Assembly (NCBI GenBank): GCA_030448265.1
Contig: JAUJNG010000004.1
Coordinates: forward strand, 193,541 to 257,540
DNA: 64,000 nt
DNA from: Abditibacterium sp.
GTDB taxonomy: Bacteria; Armatimonadota; Abditibacteriia; Abditibacteriales; Abditibacteriaceae
Direction of reading: 5' to 3'
Below are positions 1-9,233 of this stretch, piece after piece; the stretch's first letter is position 1, and each line of letters begins with the position of its first letter. The notes beneath the pieces were generated by a model that was given only the letters and a program-made list of their open reading frames with translations, was not told the origin of the DNA and made no database searches. A program made the position numbers and the translations under genes.

Positions 1-112
1 GCCGCGACAAGTTATCGAAAAGCAGCACTTCACGGCCCGCTTCGAGGAAATGCTGCGCCGCGTTGGTGCCGATAAATCCCGCGCCCCCCGTGATCAGAAT
101 AGGTTGTTCCAT
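1..112 (-). CDS. NAD-dependent sugar-nucleotide epimerase/dehydratase, N-terminal fragment
   Basis: Only the first 37 codons lie in the window; the gene runs off the left edge. The visible N-terminus carries the Rossmann dinucleotide-binding motif GGAGFIG directly after a beta strand (ILIT), as in extended short-chain dehydrogenases acting on nucleotide sugars. It starts 35 bases after the stop of the upstream epimerase gene and reads in the same direction, so the two are probably one operon for surface-sugar synthesis. The exact substrate cannot be told from this fragment. Confidence 0.75.
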   Translation of the reverse strand, partial: MEQPILITGGAGFIGTNAAQHFLEAGREVLLFDNLSR

Positions 113-147
113 AAGGTGTTGTCCGTATCTTACGAGTTTCGGGGCAA

Positions 148-1263
148 TCAGACCGTCAGGCCGCGCGCCGCAAGTTCGGCGCCCGCGCTTTCGACGCGAT
201 CAATGGCGACCTGGCCTTCGAGCCAGCCCGCGAGTTCGGCCAGACCGTCCTCAAAATCAACCTGCGGCTCGAAGTCCAGCACGCGGCGCGCTTTGGAAAT
301 GTCGGCGAAGCAGTGGCGAATGTCTCCCACACGACATTTCCCGACGATTTCGGCTTCAATCTCGGTTCTATCGAGCGCGCGGGCCAGCGAAGCGGCGACA
401 TCGCGCACGCTGCGCGCCTGGCCCGACCCGACGTTGAAAACTTCGCCCGCCGCATCGGGAGTTTCGAGCGCCAGACGGCAGGCGCGCGCCACATCGCGGA
501 CGTGGACGAAATCGCGCTGCTGCCAACCGTCTTCGTTGATGAGCGGCGCGCGATGGTTGAGATAGCGCGCCGCGAAAATCGCCAGCACGCCGGTGTAGGG
601 ATTGGAAAGCGCCTGGCGCGGGCCGTAGATGTTGAAAAAACGCAGCGCGACGGCCTCGAAACCGTAGGCGCGGCCCGTGATGAGGCAGAGCCGCTCCTGA
701 TCGTATTTGGAGAGCGCGTAAACCGAAGAAAGAGAGGGAATTTTGGTTTCGGGCGTGGGGAGCGGCTCCATGACCTCGCCGTTTTGATCGCGCAGTTCCC
801 AATCGCGCGCCTGCAACTGCGCCAGAGTGCGCTCGCCGCCGCCAACGAGTTGGCCCCTTCCATCGCGGTAAAGCCCTTCGCCGTAAATGCTCATGCTCGA
901 CGCCACAACGAGGCGTTCGACGGGCTGGTCGGCGAGCGATTCGAGCAAAATCGCGGTGCCGAGGTTGTTGACCGAGGTATAGCGCTCGATTTGATACATC
1001 GACTGCCCCACGCCCACCAGCGCGGCGAGATGAAACACCGCATCGACGCCGCGCAGGGCGCGCTGCACGGTGTCGCGGTCGCGGATATCGCCGCGCAGCA
1101 GTTCGACGCTGGGATCGAGATAGGACGGACACGCGCCGTCGCTGTGAACCTGGGCTTCGAGCGCATCCAAAACGCGGACATGGTAACCGCAGGCGAGCAG
1201 TTCGTCGGCGACAAACGAACCAACGAAACCAGCGCCGCCGGTGAGAAGAACAGTTTTGGTCAT
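148..1263 (-). CDS. Extended SDR nucleotide-sugar epimerase (dTDP-L-rhamnose 4-epimerase-like)
   Basis: 371 residues. GGAGFVG near residue 9 binds NAD, SSMSIYG supplies the catalytic Ser region, and YALSK supplies the Tyr-xxx-Lys pair of extended short-chain dehydrogenases. The stretch [18 protein letters not shown] and the later NIYGPRQ are typical of the WbiB-like dTDP-L-rhamnose 4-epimerase branch; that specificity is inference from remembered family features. A longer reading frame continues upstream, but the Rossmann motif sits where expected only with the ATG at 1263. It lies upstream of a second epimerase gene in the same direction, suggesting a cytoplasmic sugar-nucleotide pathway for envelope glycans. 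Confidence 0.85.
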   Translation of the reverse strand: MTKTVLLTGGAGFVGSFVADELLACGYHVRVLDALEAQVHSDGACPSYLDPSVELLRGDIRDRDTVQRALRGVDAVFHLAALVGVGQSMYQIERYTSVNNLGTAILLESLADQPVERLVVASSMSIYGEGLYRDGRGQLVGGGERTLAQLQARDWELRDQNGEVMEPLPTPETKIPSLSSVYALSKYDQERLCLITGRAYGFEAVALRFFNIYGPRQALSNPYTGVLAIFAARYLNHRAPLINEDGWQQRDFVHVRDVARACRLALETPDAAGEVFNVGSGQARSVRDVAASLARALDRTEIEAEIVGKCRVGDIRHCFADISKARRVLDFEPQVDFEDGLAELAGWLEGQVAIDRVESAGAELAARGLTV

Positions 1264-1367
1264 GAGGAAGAAGCGTCGGCACGATTTTACCCGACCTAAC
1301 AACTCGCTGCGACCCTCTTCATTTTTGGATGTTCTTCGGATCAAAACCTGTGAGAATTGATTCCAGA

Positions 1368-1428
1368 CGGGGCTTGCGCCCTCTTCCAATCTGTGGGTTC
1401 CGATGATTGGAAAAGGGCGCAAGCCCCG
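1368..1428. repeat. Inverted repeat, 24-bp arms (family shared with 11003-11075)
   Basis: Arms 1368-1391 and 1405-1428 are reverse complements with one mismatch, separated by 13 bases. The arm core (GGGGCTTGCGCCCTCTTCC) recurs in the hairpin inside the PP2C gene at 11003-11075, so this is a dispersed repeat family. Here it lies between divergent genes. Confidence 0.9.
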
Positions 1429-1503
1429 CCTGTGGTTCCTGCGGCCCCAAGTCGACTTGGCACACGCGACACGAAAGCTTTATTCTTTTTGTTTGAGGAA
1501 AAA

Positions 1504-2250
1504 ATGACCGACTCAGCGCCTCGCTCGGAGCGATTCACGCAAACCAACGGCAGGGGAGTCCTCGAACTGCGCGGCGGCGATTTGGAAATCGGGTTGTGGG
1601 TGGGGGGCGCGCCGCTCGTTTTCGATGCCGCCGATGGCGGCCCGAGCCTTGGCCGCTTCACCATTTTGCTCGACGGCAAGCCACGCCCCGAAATCGACGC
1701 GCAAATCGCGCGCGAGGCGGCCCAGGGTTTTACGGATGCGAAATCGCTGGCCGAGGCGCTTCGCCCGTTGCTGGATTTGATGCCCAATGGCGAATACGAA
1801 CTTTCGTTGCAAACGTTGCGCTACGGCGCGAGCGATTATCAGGTGACCGATTGGGACGCCCATCAGAAGTTTTCCAGGGGCCGAAGAGCCTCGATTTATC
1901 CCTACGATTTGGTTTTGATTTTCACCCAGCCTTACGATTCGCTGGATGAAGAAACGATTTTGAATTACGCCGCCGCCATCGAAGCGGGACAGCAGCCGAC
2001 GGCCATCGTGTGGACGGCGCGAGATCAAACCACACACTTCGTTTTGGATGGGCATCACAAATTCGCGGCCTACTGGCTTCTCCAGCGCGACACTCCGATG
2101 CTATTGATCGAATCGGAACTGACTCAACCGGTTTCGTTTGCTCAGGCGCGCGGCCTGGTGCCCGAATCGGCACAACCCAATTATCTGCGTGACAAAGAAT
2201 GGACGGAGAAAAACCTGCTGTCAAAAATCAAAGACCGTTTTGATTGGTAG
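1504..2250 (+). CDS. Conserved hypothetical protein with ParB/Srx-like motif
   Basis: 248 residues, soluble, no signal peptide. The C-terminal half holds VLDGHHKFAAYWLL, which resembles the DGHHR motif of ParB/sulfiredoxin-like folds, so a nucleotide-dependent or nuclease-like role is possible but not shown. The start at 1504 is preceded by GAGG at a normal distance; an upstream in-frame start at 1357 would translate the 1368-1428 inverted repeat and is rejected. It is a stand-alone plus-strand gene between two minus-strand groups. Confidence 0.7.
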   Translation: MTDSAPRSERFTQTNGRGVLELRGGDLEIGLWVGGAPLVFDAADGGPSLGRFTILLDGKPRPEIDAQIAREAAQGFTDAKSLAEALRPLLDLMPNGEYELSLQTLRYGASDYQVTDWDAHQKFSRGRRASIYPYDLVLIFTQPYDSLDEETILNYAAAIEAGQQPTAIVWTARDQTTHFVLDGHHKFAAYWLLQRDTPMLLIESELTQPVSFAQARGLVPESAQPNYLRDKEWTEKNLLSKIKDRFDW

Positions 2251-2274
2251 GATTCATCCCTCTGCGGAGAAAAC

Positions 2275-3099
2275 CTACGCCCCGCACGCCGCCGACAGCA
2301 CCGCGCGCGGCTTGTGGCCCTCGACGCTGTAAAGGCTCGTCCACTCGCCTTCGTAGTAGCGCCCGCGCAGGAGAATTTCCATTTTCCCGTCGCCGTTGGC
2401 ATCCAAAACCGCCGCCAGACGATAAAACGAGGGCGCATTGAACGTTCTGGCGCGCGGGTAAAACTCGCCTTCCAAAATCCTGTTTTCGACCTTGCCCCGC
2501 ACCAGTCTCCGCAGCAAAAGCAGCGAATAGTCGCCCGCGCGCGAAGCGGCGGAAATGCTGCGCGGGTCGTTGTTATATTCCAGCTTGTTGGTCGCGGTGA
2601 GCAGCACTTCCTGATTACCGTCGCCCTCCAGATCGACGCGCCAAATTTGGGTGATTTTGACTCTGGGCCGCGCGATGCCGCGCGATTTCAAAATCGCCGC
2701 CACGACCGCGCGATAGGCGGGCTGATGGACGCTCTCGATGCGCGGCCTGCGCGGCAGCGGGTTGGCGAGGCCGCCGAGCGCGAATTCGGCGTTCTTATTG
2801 GGCGAGATGCGAGTAAAAAGCGTGTCGGGGCACGGCGGGCCTTGCGATTTTGGCGCGTCGCCGCGTCCCTGCCCCAGCAAGCGCGTCGCGCTGAAAAGCC
2901 GGTAGGAAGCGCTGGGGGGAAGAGCGCGCGCCGTGGTTTTGGCGTCGAGCCATTGTCCGCCCCGACTGCCGCCCAGCAAAAAGCCGGACGGCACATCGAC
3001 AAGCGGCGCGACGGCGCTCGTTTGAGGCGCGAGAGCGCCGTTTTTCAGGGTCAAGCCCAGGACGAGACAGAGAAGCGAAAAGCCAAACCAATTTTTCAT
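2275..3099 (-). CDS. Secreted VCBS/FG-GAP-like hypothetical protein
   Basis: 274 residues with an N-terminal signal-like segment (LLCLVLGLTL). Two acidic loops, DLEGDGNQE and DANGDGKME, resemble calcium-binding FG-GAP/VCBS loops. The C-terminal part of the secreted protein at 33185-33877 has similar loops. It starts 3 bases after the stop of the membrane kinase upstream, so it is probably the last gene of that kinase operon. No enzymatic motif is visible; an extracytoplasmic partner of the kinase is conceivable but unproven. Confidence 0.65.
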   Translation of the reverse strand: MKNWFGFSLLCLVLGLTLKNGALAPQTSAVAPLVDVPSGFLLGGSRGGQWLDAKTTARALPPSASYRLFSATRLLGQGRGDAPKSQGPPCPDTLFTRISPNKNAEFALGGLANPLPRRPRIESVHQPAYRAVVAAILKSRGIARPRVKITQIWRVDLEGDGNQEVLLTATNKLEYNNDPRSISAASRAGDYSLLLLRRLVRGKVENRILEGEFYPRARTFNAPSFYRLAAVLDANGDGKMEILLRGRYYEGEWTSLYSVEGHKPRAVLSAACGA

Positions 3100-3102
3100 A
3101 TT

Positions 3103-5142
3103 TCACCGCGCCGAAGCGACGCCCGAAAGCGCCGCGTAAAGCAGCAAAAGCGCCGCGCCCCAGCCGAGCGCAATCGCGCCGATGCGAATCGAAAGCGCGT
3201 CCTTGAAGCGCCGCAGCGAACCCCACAGCGCGCCCGCCAGAGTTCCGGCGAACATCCACGCCCCAGGCGCGAAAGGGCCGACGTTGGGGCTAAATATCGG
3301 TCGCAGCGCGGCGTCGCCCGCCGTGAGAAGTTCGTTGCCGAATATTCCTGCGCCCAAAACCGCCAGCGTGCCGAAAAACCCCATCGAAAGCCACAGCGCG
3401 CACGAACGGCGCGAGAGGGATTCCAAGGTCACCAGGGCGAACAAAACCAGCCCGAAAACGCCCCCGAAAAGCGGCGCGACGGGCCACCATTTCGGAATTT
3501 GATTTAACCAGCCCAAACTCACTTGCTGGGGCGCATAAAGCGCCGGAAGCGCCCGAATCAGCCCGCCCGCGACCATGCCCGCCGCGCCGTAAAGCAAAAC
3601 CGTCCAAAACGGCGCCAGCCACGACGGGCCGCGCACATCGGCTTCGAAGGGAACAGAAAACTGGCCCGCCGACGAATCGAGGGAGAGTTCGCCCGCGTAG
3701 TGCCCAGGGCGCAAGCGATTGGCGTCGAACGTGACGGGAAGGCGCGCGCGGTTGCCGTCCCATTCGCCATACGTCGAAACGGCGGGGTGCGAGGCGCGCA
3801 CCAGGCCGAACAGATGGCCGCGCCCGCGATTTTCCACGCGCAAATCGAGAGTTTTCTGCGCGTCGGGCGAGAGGGAGCCGAAACGCAGCGTGGGCGACGA
3901 GACTTCCAAAATCGGTCGCGGCAACCCCAGCGCCTGGGCGAAGGCTTCGAGCGCCTGTTTGGGCCGCGCCGGATAGCGCCCGCGAATCTCCGCCGCGCGC
4001 CGCGCCAGTTCGGTTTCGCCAGTGGACGCGAGCCAGTGTTCGATTTCGCCGCGCGAAAGCCGCAGCGCCGCTTCGTCGCGAAATTCATCGAGCAGAGGCG
4101 CCAACTCCGCGACATTGCGCGCGTAGTGGCCGGAGCGAAAAACGAAGGGTTCGATTTCGCTCTGGGTGAGAACGGCAGTCGAAACCGGAGCCGACGCCGC
4201 GACGGGCGCGGCAGTGAGGTTTTCGATTCGTTGCACCAGTTCCGCGCCGTTTTGGGGGCGATTGGCGGGTTCGAGCGCGATGCATTCCATCACCAATTTA
4301 TCGAGCGCGGCGGGAAGGTGCGGGTCGAAATCGCGCGGGGTGTGGCTTCGCATCGCGCGCAGGTCGTTTGGCTCAGTCGGATCGCGCGCCGTGAGCAGAT
4401 GATACATCGTCATGCCCCAGGCGTGAACATCGCTGCGCGCATCGGGACTGCGGCGCTCGGACGGCGATTCGGGCGCGTAGCCAATCGTGCCGCCGCCCTG
4501 GGTGTGACGCTGCACCTGCGTGCCGTAGCGGTCGCCCGACGCGGCAGGGCCACTGGTGGCGATGCCGAAATCGAGTAGAACCGCTTCATCGGCCTCGGCG
4601 CGCAGGCGGATGTTTTCCGGCTTGATGTCGCGGTGAACGAAACCGCGCGCGTGAATGTGCGCCAGAGCCGACGCGACATCGGCGCCGTAATCGAGCGCCG
4701 CTTCGGCCTCGATTCTGCCGCCGTTCTGGGTCGCCAGTTGCAGCAGATCCGGCCCCGCGATGTATTCCATCACTAGATAATGCCGCGACGAAACCGCAAC
4801 GAGCGGCGCGTTGTGATCGGGACAGCGATTCTGCGCGGGAAAATCGAGTCCGCAGACCGGACACACGCGCCAGTCGCCGGAAAATGGCTCGTAATGCCCC
4901 GACACGATATGGGGATGGCGCAGTTTGGAAAGATGAGTCGCTTCGGCGCGAAACTGCTTCAGTGCGTGTTCGCGCTCGCCGCCGCTTTCGTCCAGAACGT
5001 GCAGTTCCTTGACGGCGACGGGCACGTCCAATTCCAAATCGCGGCAGCCGTAAACCGTGCCGAACGCGCCGCTTCCCAGCAATTTTCGCACTTCGTAGCG
5101 ATTCTGGATGCGGTCGTTCTGGCGGTGGTGGAGTTGGGGCAT
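3103..5142 (-). CDS. Membrane Ser/Thr protein kinase with Zn-binding insertion
   Basis: 679 residues. An N-terminal Hanks-type kinase domain shows the glycine loop GSGAFG (residues 23-28), ATP-binding Lys45 (AVK), HRDIKPEN (170-177) and DFG (191-193). Unusually, C94-x2-C97-x9-C107-x2-H110 forms a zinc-ribbon-like insertion between the N lobe and the hinge. A middle helical region (about 330-430) and an Ig-like beta segment (about 430-520) precede a C-terminal block of about six hydrophobic helices. It probably phosphorylates Ser/Thr in cytoplasmic partners while anchored in the inner membrane. It is transcribed with the 72-residue gene upstream and the secreted protein downstream. Confidence 0.93.
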   Translation of the reverse strand: MPQLHHRQNDRIQNRYEVRKLLGSGAFGTVYGCRDLELDVPVAVKELHVLDESGGEREHALKQFRAEATHLSKLRHPHIVSGHYEPFSGDWRVCPVCGLDFPAQNRCPDHNAPLVAVSSRHYLVMEYIAGPDLLQLATQNGGRIEAEAALDYGADVASALAHIHARGFVHRDIKPENIRLRAEADEAVLLDFGIATSGPAASGDRYGTQVQRHTQGGGTIGYAPESPSERRSPDARSDVHAWGMTMYHLLTARDPTEPNDLRAMRSHTPRDFDPHLPAALDKLVMECIALEPANRPQNGAELVQRIENLTAAPVAASAPVSTAVLTQSEIEPFVFRSGHYARNVAELAPLLDEFRDEAALRLSRGEIEHWLASTGETELARRAAEIRGRYPARPKQALEAFAQALGLPRPILEVSSPTLRFGSLSPDAQKTLDLRVENRGRGHLFGLVRASHPAVSTYGEWDGNRARLPVTFDANRLRPGHYAGELSLDSSAGQFSVPFEADVRGPSWLAPFWTVLLYGAAGMVAGGLIRALPALYAPQQVSLGWLNQIPKWWPVAPLFGGVFGLVLFALVTLESLSRRSCALWLSMGFFGTLAVLGAGIFGNELLTAGDAALRPIFSPNVGPFAPGAWMFAGTLAGALWGSLRRFKDALSIRIGAIALGWGAALLLLYAALSGVASAR

Positions 5143-5196
5143 GGAAACGGCGAAATCCCCGCGCCGCAGAGGTGCGGCGCGGGGATGGGGAACAAT

Positions 5197-5415
5197 TTAG
5201 GGGCTGGTGACGATCGGAACGGGGATTTGAGAGGGCGATGCGTCTTCGCCGGTTTCCGGCCCTGGAGTGGCCTGGCGCTCGACATCGGCTCCGTCCTGCG
5301 CTACGCCGCTCTGACTAATTTCGTCAATCAGGGATTGGGTTTCTTCGGGCGTTTGGCCCACTTGCATGGGTTTGGCTTCGGTGATGGGCGAGGGGTTTTG
5401 GTCGGTGGCTGACAT
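5197..5415 (-). CDS. Small hypothetical acidic protein
   Basis: 72 residues, proline- and glutamate-rich, no membrane segment. A good ribosome site (CAGGAG) lies a few bases before the ATG at 5415, which favours this start over a longer reading frame. It sits 54 bases upstream of the membrane kinase and likely shares its transcript. Low complexity suggests a disordered adaptor or phosphorylation substrate; that is inference only. Confidence 0.6.
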   Translation of the reverse strand: MSATDQNPSPITEAKPMQVGQTPEETQSLIDEISQSGVAQDGADVERQATPGPETGEDASPSQIPVPIVTSP

Positions 5416-5489
5416 GGTAACTCCTGAGAAATGATCGCTGCCGGTTTTGCAAAAATTGCACCTCGACGCAGATTTCGAGCCATTCAATA

Positions 5490-5656
5490 GACCTCTTGCA
5501 AAAGTGCCTATTCGAAATTGGCAGCGACTGAAGTCACCGCAACAACGACGCGAAGTCCGCCAGCGCGGACTGGAGACTCCCCAACCTGCGAAGGCAGGTT
5601 TCGCGCCGTTGTTGCGGTGACTTCAGTCGCTGCAAGCCACTTTTGCAAGAGGTCTA
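5490..5656. repeat. Branched inverted repeat: outer stem plus two inner hairpins
   Basis: Outer arms at about 5490-5506 and 5640-5656 pair (GACCTCTTGCAAAAGTG with its complement), and a second stem pairs CAGCGACTGAAGTCACCGCA near 5521-5541 with its complement near 5613-5633. Inside are two small hairpins, AGTCCGC/GCGGACT and CCTGC/GCAGG. The element fills the gap between the AIM24 stop (5664) and the next gene. Its shape resembles the element at 13086-13192. Confidence 0.85.
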
Positions 5657-5663
5657 ATTCTCT

Positions 5664-6368
5664 TCAGCGTGCCTGTCCGGTCACGACGGGCACTTCTTCA
5701 AACGGCTGAATCACCACGAAACCTTCGCCGCGAAACACCATTTGAAAGGTTTCGCCGCCGCCGCGCCCCATCAGGGTTTTGAACGAGGTGTCCATTTTCA
5801 GTTCTGGCGTCAAATCGCCCGACCACGCGATGGTGGCGTTGGGATCGGTCACGACGGCATCATTGGGCGTGACGCGCAGCGTGAGCGGCGCGCCGTGCGA
5901 CATCATGGCGACCATGCCGTTGCCGCTCAATTTCACCGAAAACAGCCCGCCCGCCATCATGCCCGCGACGCGGCGATGCATGGTGATTTCGTATTTCACG
6001 GCGTCTTCAAAGGCGAGCAAATCGTTGCCCGACACGTTGATGGTTTCGCCCTGCAAGCGCAAAATGGTGACGTTTTTAGCGTTGTCGGCGAGATAGCACA
6101 CGCCCTGCCCCTCGATTTTGGAAAGCGGCGCCATTTCGCCCGAAACCATTTTCATGAGGGCATTGCCCAACCCGCCTTCGAGCATCCCTTCGCGTTTGAA
6201 GGTGAGGTTGCCGCGATAGGCGACCATCGCGCCCAGTTTGCTCCACATCCGCCCGTTGACGTGGACTTCGAGCATTTTGGGGCTTTCCAGTTCAAAGACA
6301 TCGCCAGGCCGGTCGCGCTCGGCGGTGTCGGATAGAAATTGTTGGAGTGAATGTGTGGGTTCGTTCAT
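5664..6368 (-). CDS. AIM24 (DUF124) family protein
   Basis: 234 residues, a single AIM24/DUF124-type beta-helical domain. Typical features are the repeated glycine-rich strands VHVNGRMWSKLGAMVAYRG, GEGFVVIQPF and RVTPNDAVV. The molecular role of bacterial AIM24 proteins is not established. Its start overlaps the stop of the preceding gene by ATGA, so translation is coupled to two small upstream genes. Location beside kinases, FHA and VWA proteins suggests it belongs to the same pathway. Confidence 0.85.
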   Translation of the reverse strand: MNEPTHSLQQFLSDTAERDRPGDVFELESPKMLEVHVNGRMWSKLGAMVAYRGNLTFKREGMLEGGLGNALMKMVSGEMAPLSKIEGQGVCYLADNAKNVTILRLQGETINVSGNDLLAFEDAVKYEITMHRRVAGMMAGGLFSVKLSGNGMVAMMSHGAPLTLRVTPNDAVVTDPNATIAWSGDLTPELKMDTSFKTLMGRGGGETFQMVFRGEGFVVIQPFEEVPVVTGQAR

Positions 6369-6691
6369 GGTGCCTCCTTGGGAAATTCCATGTTTTTGAT
6401 GAATTGTTGAATTTTTGCGTAGGCCGATTCGAGAGAGTCGCAGTTGCGCGCCATTTCGATGAGCGATTCAAAATCGACATCTTCGCGCACCAAAGACGAA
6501 GGAATCGAATGCTGCTCGTAAATTCCTTCGGCAAGATAAAATTCGTGCATCGGGTCGCTTGGATCGTATTCCGGTGCCAGCGAACCGCCCGCCGCCAGAT
6601 AACGTTCCCACAATCGCGCCGAACGCTCCAGGCGCGCTCGAACTTCTTCTGCACTGAGCTGACCGAGCGAATTTTCGGCTTCTTTTTTCAT
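6365..6691 (-). CDS. Small hypothetical helical protein
   Basis: 108 residues, predicted mostly helical and acidic, with no recognised domain. Start chosen at 6691 because this ATG overlaps the upstream stop by ATGA (6688-6691); its own stop overlaps the AIM24 start in the same way. These overlaps on both sides show it is a genuine member of the operon. It may be a cytoplasmic partner of AIM24 or of the upstream membrane protein. Confidence 0.65.
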   Translation of the reverse strand: MKKEAENSLGQLSAEEVRARLERSARLWERYLAAGGSLAPEYDPSDPMHEFYLAEGIYEQHSIPSSLVREDVDFESLIEMARNCDSLESAYAKIQQFIKNMEFPKEAP

Positions 6692-7104
6692 GGAAAAATC
6701 TGCTTGAAAATGGAGATAACTCCCGCAACAAAGACCATTGCAATCAGGAGTGCGCCAACCGCGCAACCGAGGAAACAAGGCCAATCTGAGGAGCGTGAAC
6801 TCGAATCATAAGGCGAATCCTGCGTCCAATCTTCTCGGCGCTCGAACCAGTTGAGAAAAACATCGGAATTTTCATCGAACAATCCCTCAGCGTCAATGGA
6901 TAAAACTTCGGGGCGCTCCGCATCGAGAGGAGAAACAGTTGCCTGCAAGAACAGCGCGGCCAAGCGCAAATATCCGGCGCGATTGGCGACGATGTAGCTT
7001 TCATCCGGCCCGCCTCCGTGCTGAGTGATGCGAATTTTGGCGCCACCCAACGGCGCGGCCTCTTCCAACCGCGCCACTATTCCCCGAATTGCATCGTCAT
7101 CCAT
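6688..7104 (-). CDS. Hypothetical C-tail-anchored membrane protein
   Basis: 138 residues. A soluble N-terminal domain (about 1-105) is followed by a serine-rich linker and one C-terminal hydrophobic helix (FLGCAVGALLIAMVFVAGVI), giving a tail-anchored topology. No family recognised. It starts 12 bases after the FHA gene stop and overlaps the next gene by 4 bases. Confidence 0.65.
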   Translation of the reverse strand: MDDDAIRGIVARLEEAAPLGGAKIRITQHGGGPDESYIVANRAGYLRLAALFLQATVSPLDAERPEVLSIDAEGLFDENSDVFLNWFERREDWTQDSPYDSSSRSSDWPCFLGCAVGALLIAMVFVAGVISIFKQIFP

Positions 7105-7116
7105 AAAACCACGAAA

Positions 7117-7818
7117 TCACACCGGCAGCAGCCGCAAAACCACTTTGCCGAACGCGATTTTATCGCCCAGTTTCACCATCTGCGGCACGTTGTCGGCAAT
7201 CGGTTTGTTGTTGACCCGCGTTTTGTTGGAGCCGCCCAGATGCGTCACGCTCAAATTTCCGTTCTCGAAACTTAAAGTCGCGTGGCGGCGGTGAACGTAG
7301 CCCGCGTCCTGGTCGCTCAAATCGATGTCGGGATAAATTTCTTCGTCCTCGTCTTCGCGGCCCACCAGCAGTTCTGCGTCGCCCAAAACGAACTGCGCGC
7401 CGACAGTCTGGCCCTGTTCCACGACCAGTTTCACATTCCCTGGCGCGAGATCGCCGCCCGCAGGCGGAGCGGAAGTTGGAGCAGTGAGCGCCGCATCGAA
7501 GGGCGTGCTTTCCATTTCGGCCTGAGTCGGCAAATCATCGGGCGCGGGCGCATCAAGAGGCGGCGCCAGACCGCTATCGGGGAGCGAGCCGAAAATATCA
7601 TCGGTCGCGGCGACGGCGGGCGTCACGGCGGCTTGCAGTTCGGCGCCGCACGCTTCGCACGCGAGGTTGTCGGCAGGGTTTTGGTGCGCGCATTTCGGGC
7701 ACGCGACCAAATTTTCATCGCTCGAAGTCGCGGCGGCTTGCGGCAACTCTTCGCCGCACATCTCGCAAAACTGCGTGCCATCGACGTTTTCCTGCTGGCA
7801 GGATGGACAGATAATCAT
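7117..7818 (-). CDS. Double zinc ribbon and FHA domain protein
   Basis: 233 residues. Two zinc ribbons are visible at the N-terminus (CPSC...CEMC and CPKC...CEAC), then a proline/alanine-rich linker, then a C-terminal FHA domain (about 130-233) with the GR-x-n-S/H core degenerate as VGREDED...HRRHATLSFENG and a final N in SNKTRVNN. FHA domains bind phosphothreonine, so this is a likely reader for the kinases encoded at 3103 and 11725. No signal peptide; cytoplasmic. Confidence 0.9.
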   Translation of the reverse strand: MIICPSCQQENVDGTQFCEMCGEELPQAAATSSDENLVACPKCAHQNPADNLACEACGAELQAAVTPAVAATDDIFGSLPDSGLAPPLDAPAPDDLPTQAEMESTPFDAALTAPTSAPPAGGDLAPGNVKLVVEQGQTVGAQFVLGDAELLVGREDEDEEIYPDIDLSDQDAGYVHRRHATLSFENGNLSVTHLGGSNKTRVNNKPIADNVPQMVKLGDKIAFGKVVLRLLPV

Positions 7819-7845
7819 AGTTTTCCTTGAGGAAGACGGTAAATA

Positions 7846-7908
7846 GGAGACGGAATGCGGAAGACCGAATTTCGCGCTTAGCTCTCCCGTCTCCCGTATT
7901 CCGTCTCC
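7846..7908. repeat. Inverted repeat, 20-bp arms
   Basis: Arms 7846-7865 and 7889-7908 pair with two mismatches around a 23-base loop. The right arm ends 2 bases before the stop codon of the VWA gene (7910), so it could act as a 3-prime mRNA hairpin. Confidence 0.75.
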
Positions 7909-7909
7909 C

Positions 7910-9214
7910 TCATCCCAGTCGTTTAGTTTTCTTCGTTTCCGCCGACGACACCGCGAGATCGTCAGCCGTGATCTGGCCGCCGGTGTCGAGCGTATCTTCC
8001 ATGTTTTCCAGAATTTTGGTGGCGTTGACCTTGCCCAAACGCTGCGTCATCTTCTTTTTGCGCTCCAAAACCTGGGTCATTTTGCGCTTGTCGCCGGAAC
8101 GCACGGCGGCTTCGAGATCGACCTGCAATTTGAAATCGTTGGCCTCTTCGATGAGCCTCATCACTTCGCCGTTGCGCTGCGACAGTTCGACATCGTTATC
8201 CGAAAAGCCGGTCAAAACGTGCGCTTCGACGTGAACACTGGGATTGGCGCTCGTCCAGGCCGCAATTTGACACAATAAATCACGGCTTTTCGGGCTTTCC
8301 GGTGCGCTCGTCACCACATCGAGCAAATACGCCTGCGGCTGGTCGTTTTGCAGCGAGCCGACGGCGATTTTAAAGGCGTTATTGATGACGCTGGGCGGGT
8401 CGAAAACCTTTTTATCGGGCACCACGCGCCAGAAGCGGCGCGCTTTGCCGTTCAGCCGCGAAATTTCGAGGGTGACTTCGGAAATCACCGTCGAGGAAAT
8501 GCGCTCGAACTCCTGCGCGAAGGTGGCGGCCAGTTCATCGGGCGTCGTCGCCATGAGGAAGGTGCCGCTTCCCTTGTCGGCCAGATCGCGCAAAAAGGCG
8601 GCGTCGTAATCTTCGGCGCTGCCCAGACCGATGGTGGAAACCGAAACGCCGTTTTTCTCGAATTCGTCGCGCGCGCGGTCGAGAAACTTGTCGAGGTTGC
8701 GGTCGATGAAGCCCTGCGAATCGGTCGGCTGGCCATCGGAAAGCACGATCACAAACGTCGTCACGGCAGGCCCGCGATGCGGCGCGACTTCCGCGAAAAC
8801 GGTGTTGAGGCCGGTGAGCAGTTCGGTCGCGCCTTCGACGCGCAAATCCGAGACGGCGCGAATCGCGCGTTCGCGCGCACCTTCCATGAACTGGGTCGAA
8901 GGCACAATCGCCCGCGCGCCGCTCGAAAACACGCACACCGTCGCGCGGTCGTCGGGCTTGAGGCGCTCCAGAATGAGGGCGCAGGCGCGCTTGGCGTTTT
9001 CGAGTTTGGCGCCGTCCATTGAGCCGGAATTATCCAGCAAAATGCCCAGATTGAGCGGCAGCGCGCGCAGCCCGCCGCCAAAAATCCCCGATGCGTTCGC
9101 GCCGCGCGCTCCGGCGCCGCCAGGCGAGAGTTCGATGAGAATGGTTTGCAAAAAATCGCCGCGCGTGGGGCGAAATTCTTTATCGATTGCGGTTCGCAGT
9201 GCTAAATCAGCCAT
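7910..9214 (-). CDS. VWA domain protein
   Basis: 434 residues. After about 45 residues a von Willebrand A domain begins with the MIDAS motif DNSGSM and continues through VIVLSDGQPTD, which supplies the later metal-site residues. The C-terminal half is a beta-rich region followed by a charged helix (ERKKKMTQRL). No signal peptide, so it probably acts in the cytoplasm as a metal-dependent protein-binding module. The start at 9214 is preferred over an upstream ATG at 9268, which overlaps the PIN gene. It sits between the FHA and PP2C genes of the signalling island. Confidence 0.88.
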   Translation of the reverse strand: MADLALRTAIDKEFRPTRGDFLQTILIELSPGGAGARGANASGIFGGGLRALPLNLGILLDNSGSMDGAKLENAKRACALILERLKPDDRATVCVFSSGARAIVPSTQFMEGARERAIRAVSDLRVEGATELLTGLNTVFAEVAPHRGPAVTTFVIVLSDGQPTDSQGFIDRNLDKFLDRARDEFEKNGVSVSTIGLGSAEDYDAAFLRDLADKGSGTFLMATTPDELAATFAQEFERISSTVISEVTLEISRLNGKARRFWRVVPDKKVFDPPSVINNAFKIAVGSLQNDQPQAYLLDVVTSAPESPKSRDLLCQIAAWTSANPSVHVEAHVLTGFSDNDVELSQRNGEVMRLIEEANDFKLQVDLEAAVRSGDKRKMTQVLERKKKMTQRLGKVNATKILENMEDTLDTGGQITADDLAVSSAETKKTKRLG

Positions 9215-9233
9215 AATGTCTCGTTTTTCGGTT

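Noticed and set aside
313..1299. Long plus-strand reading frames opposite the epimerase and many other minus-strand genes
   Set aside because: They are antisense shadows without ribosome sites, with abnormal residue content, while the opposite strand has clear family motifs.
1357..1503. N-terminal extension of the gene at 1504
   Set aside because: The extension would translate the 1368-1428 inverted repeat; GAGG before 1504 explains the start better.
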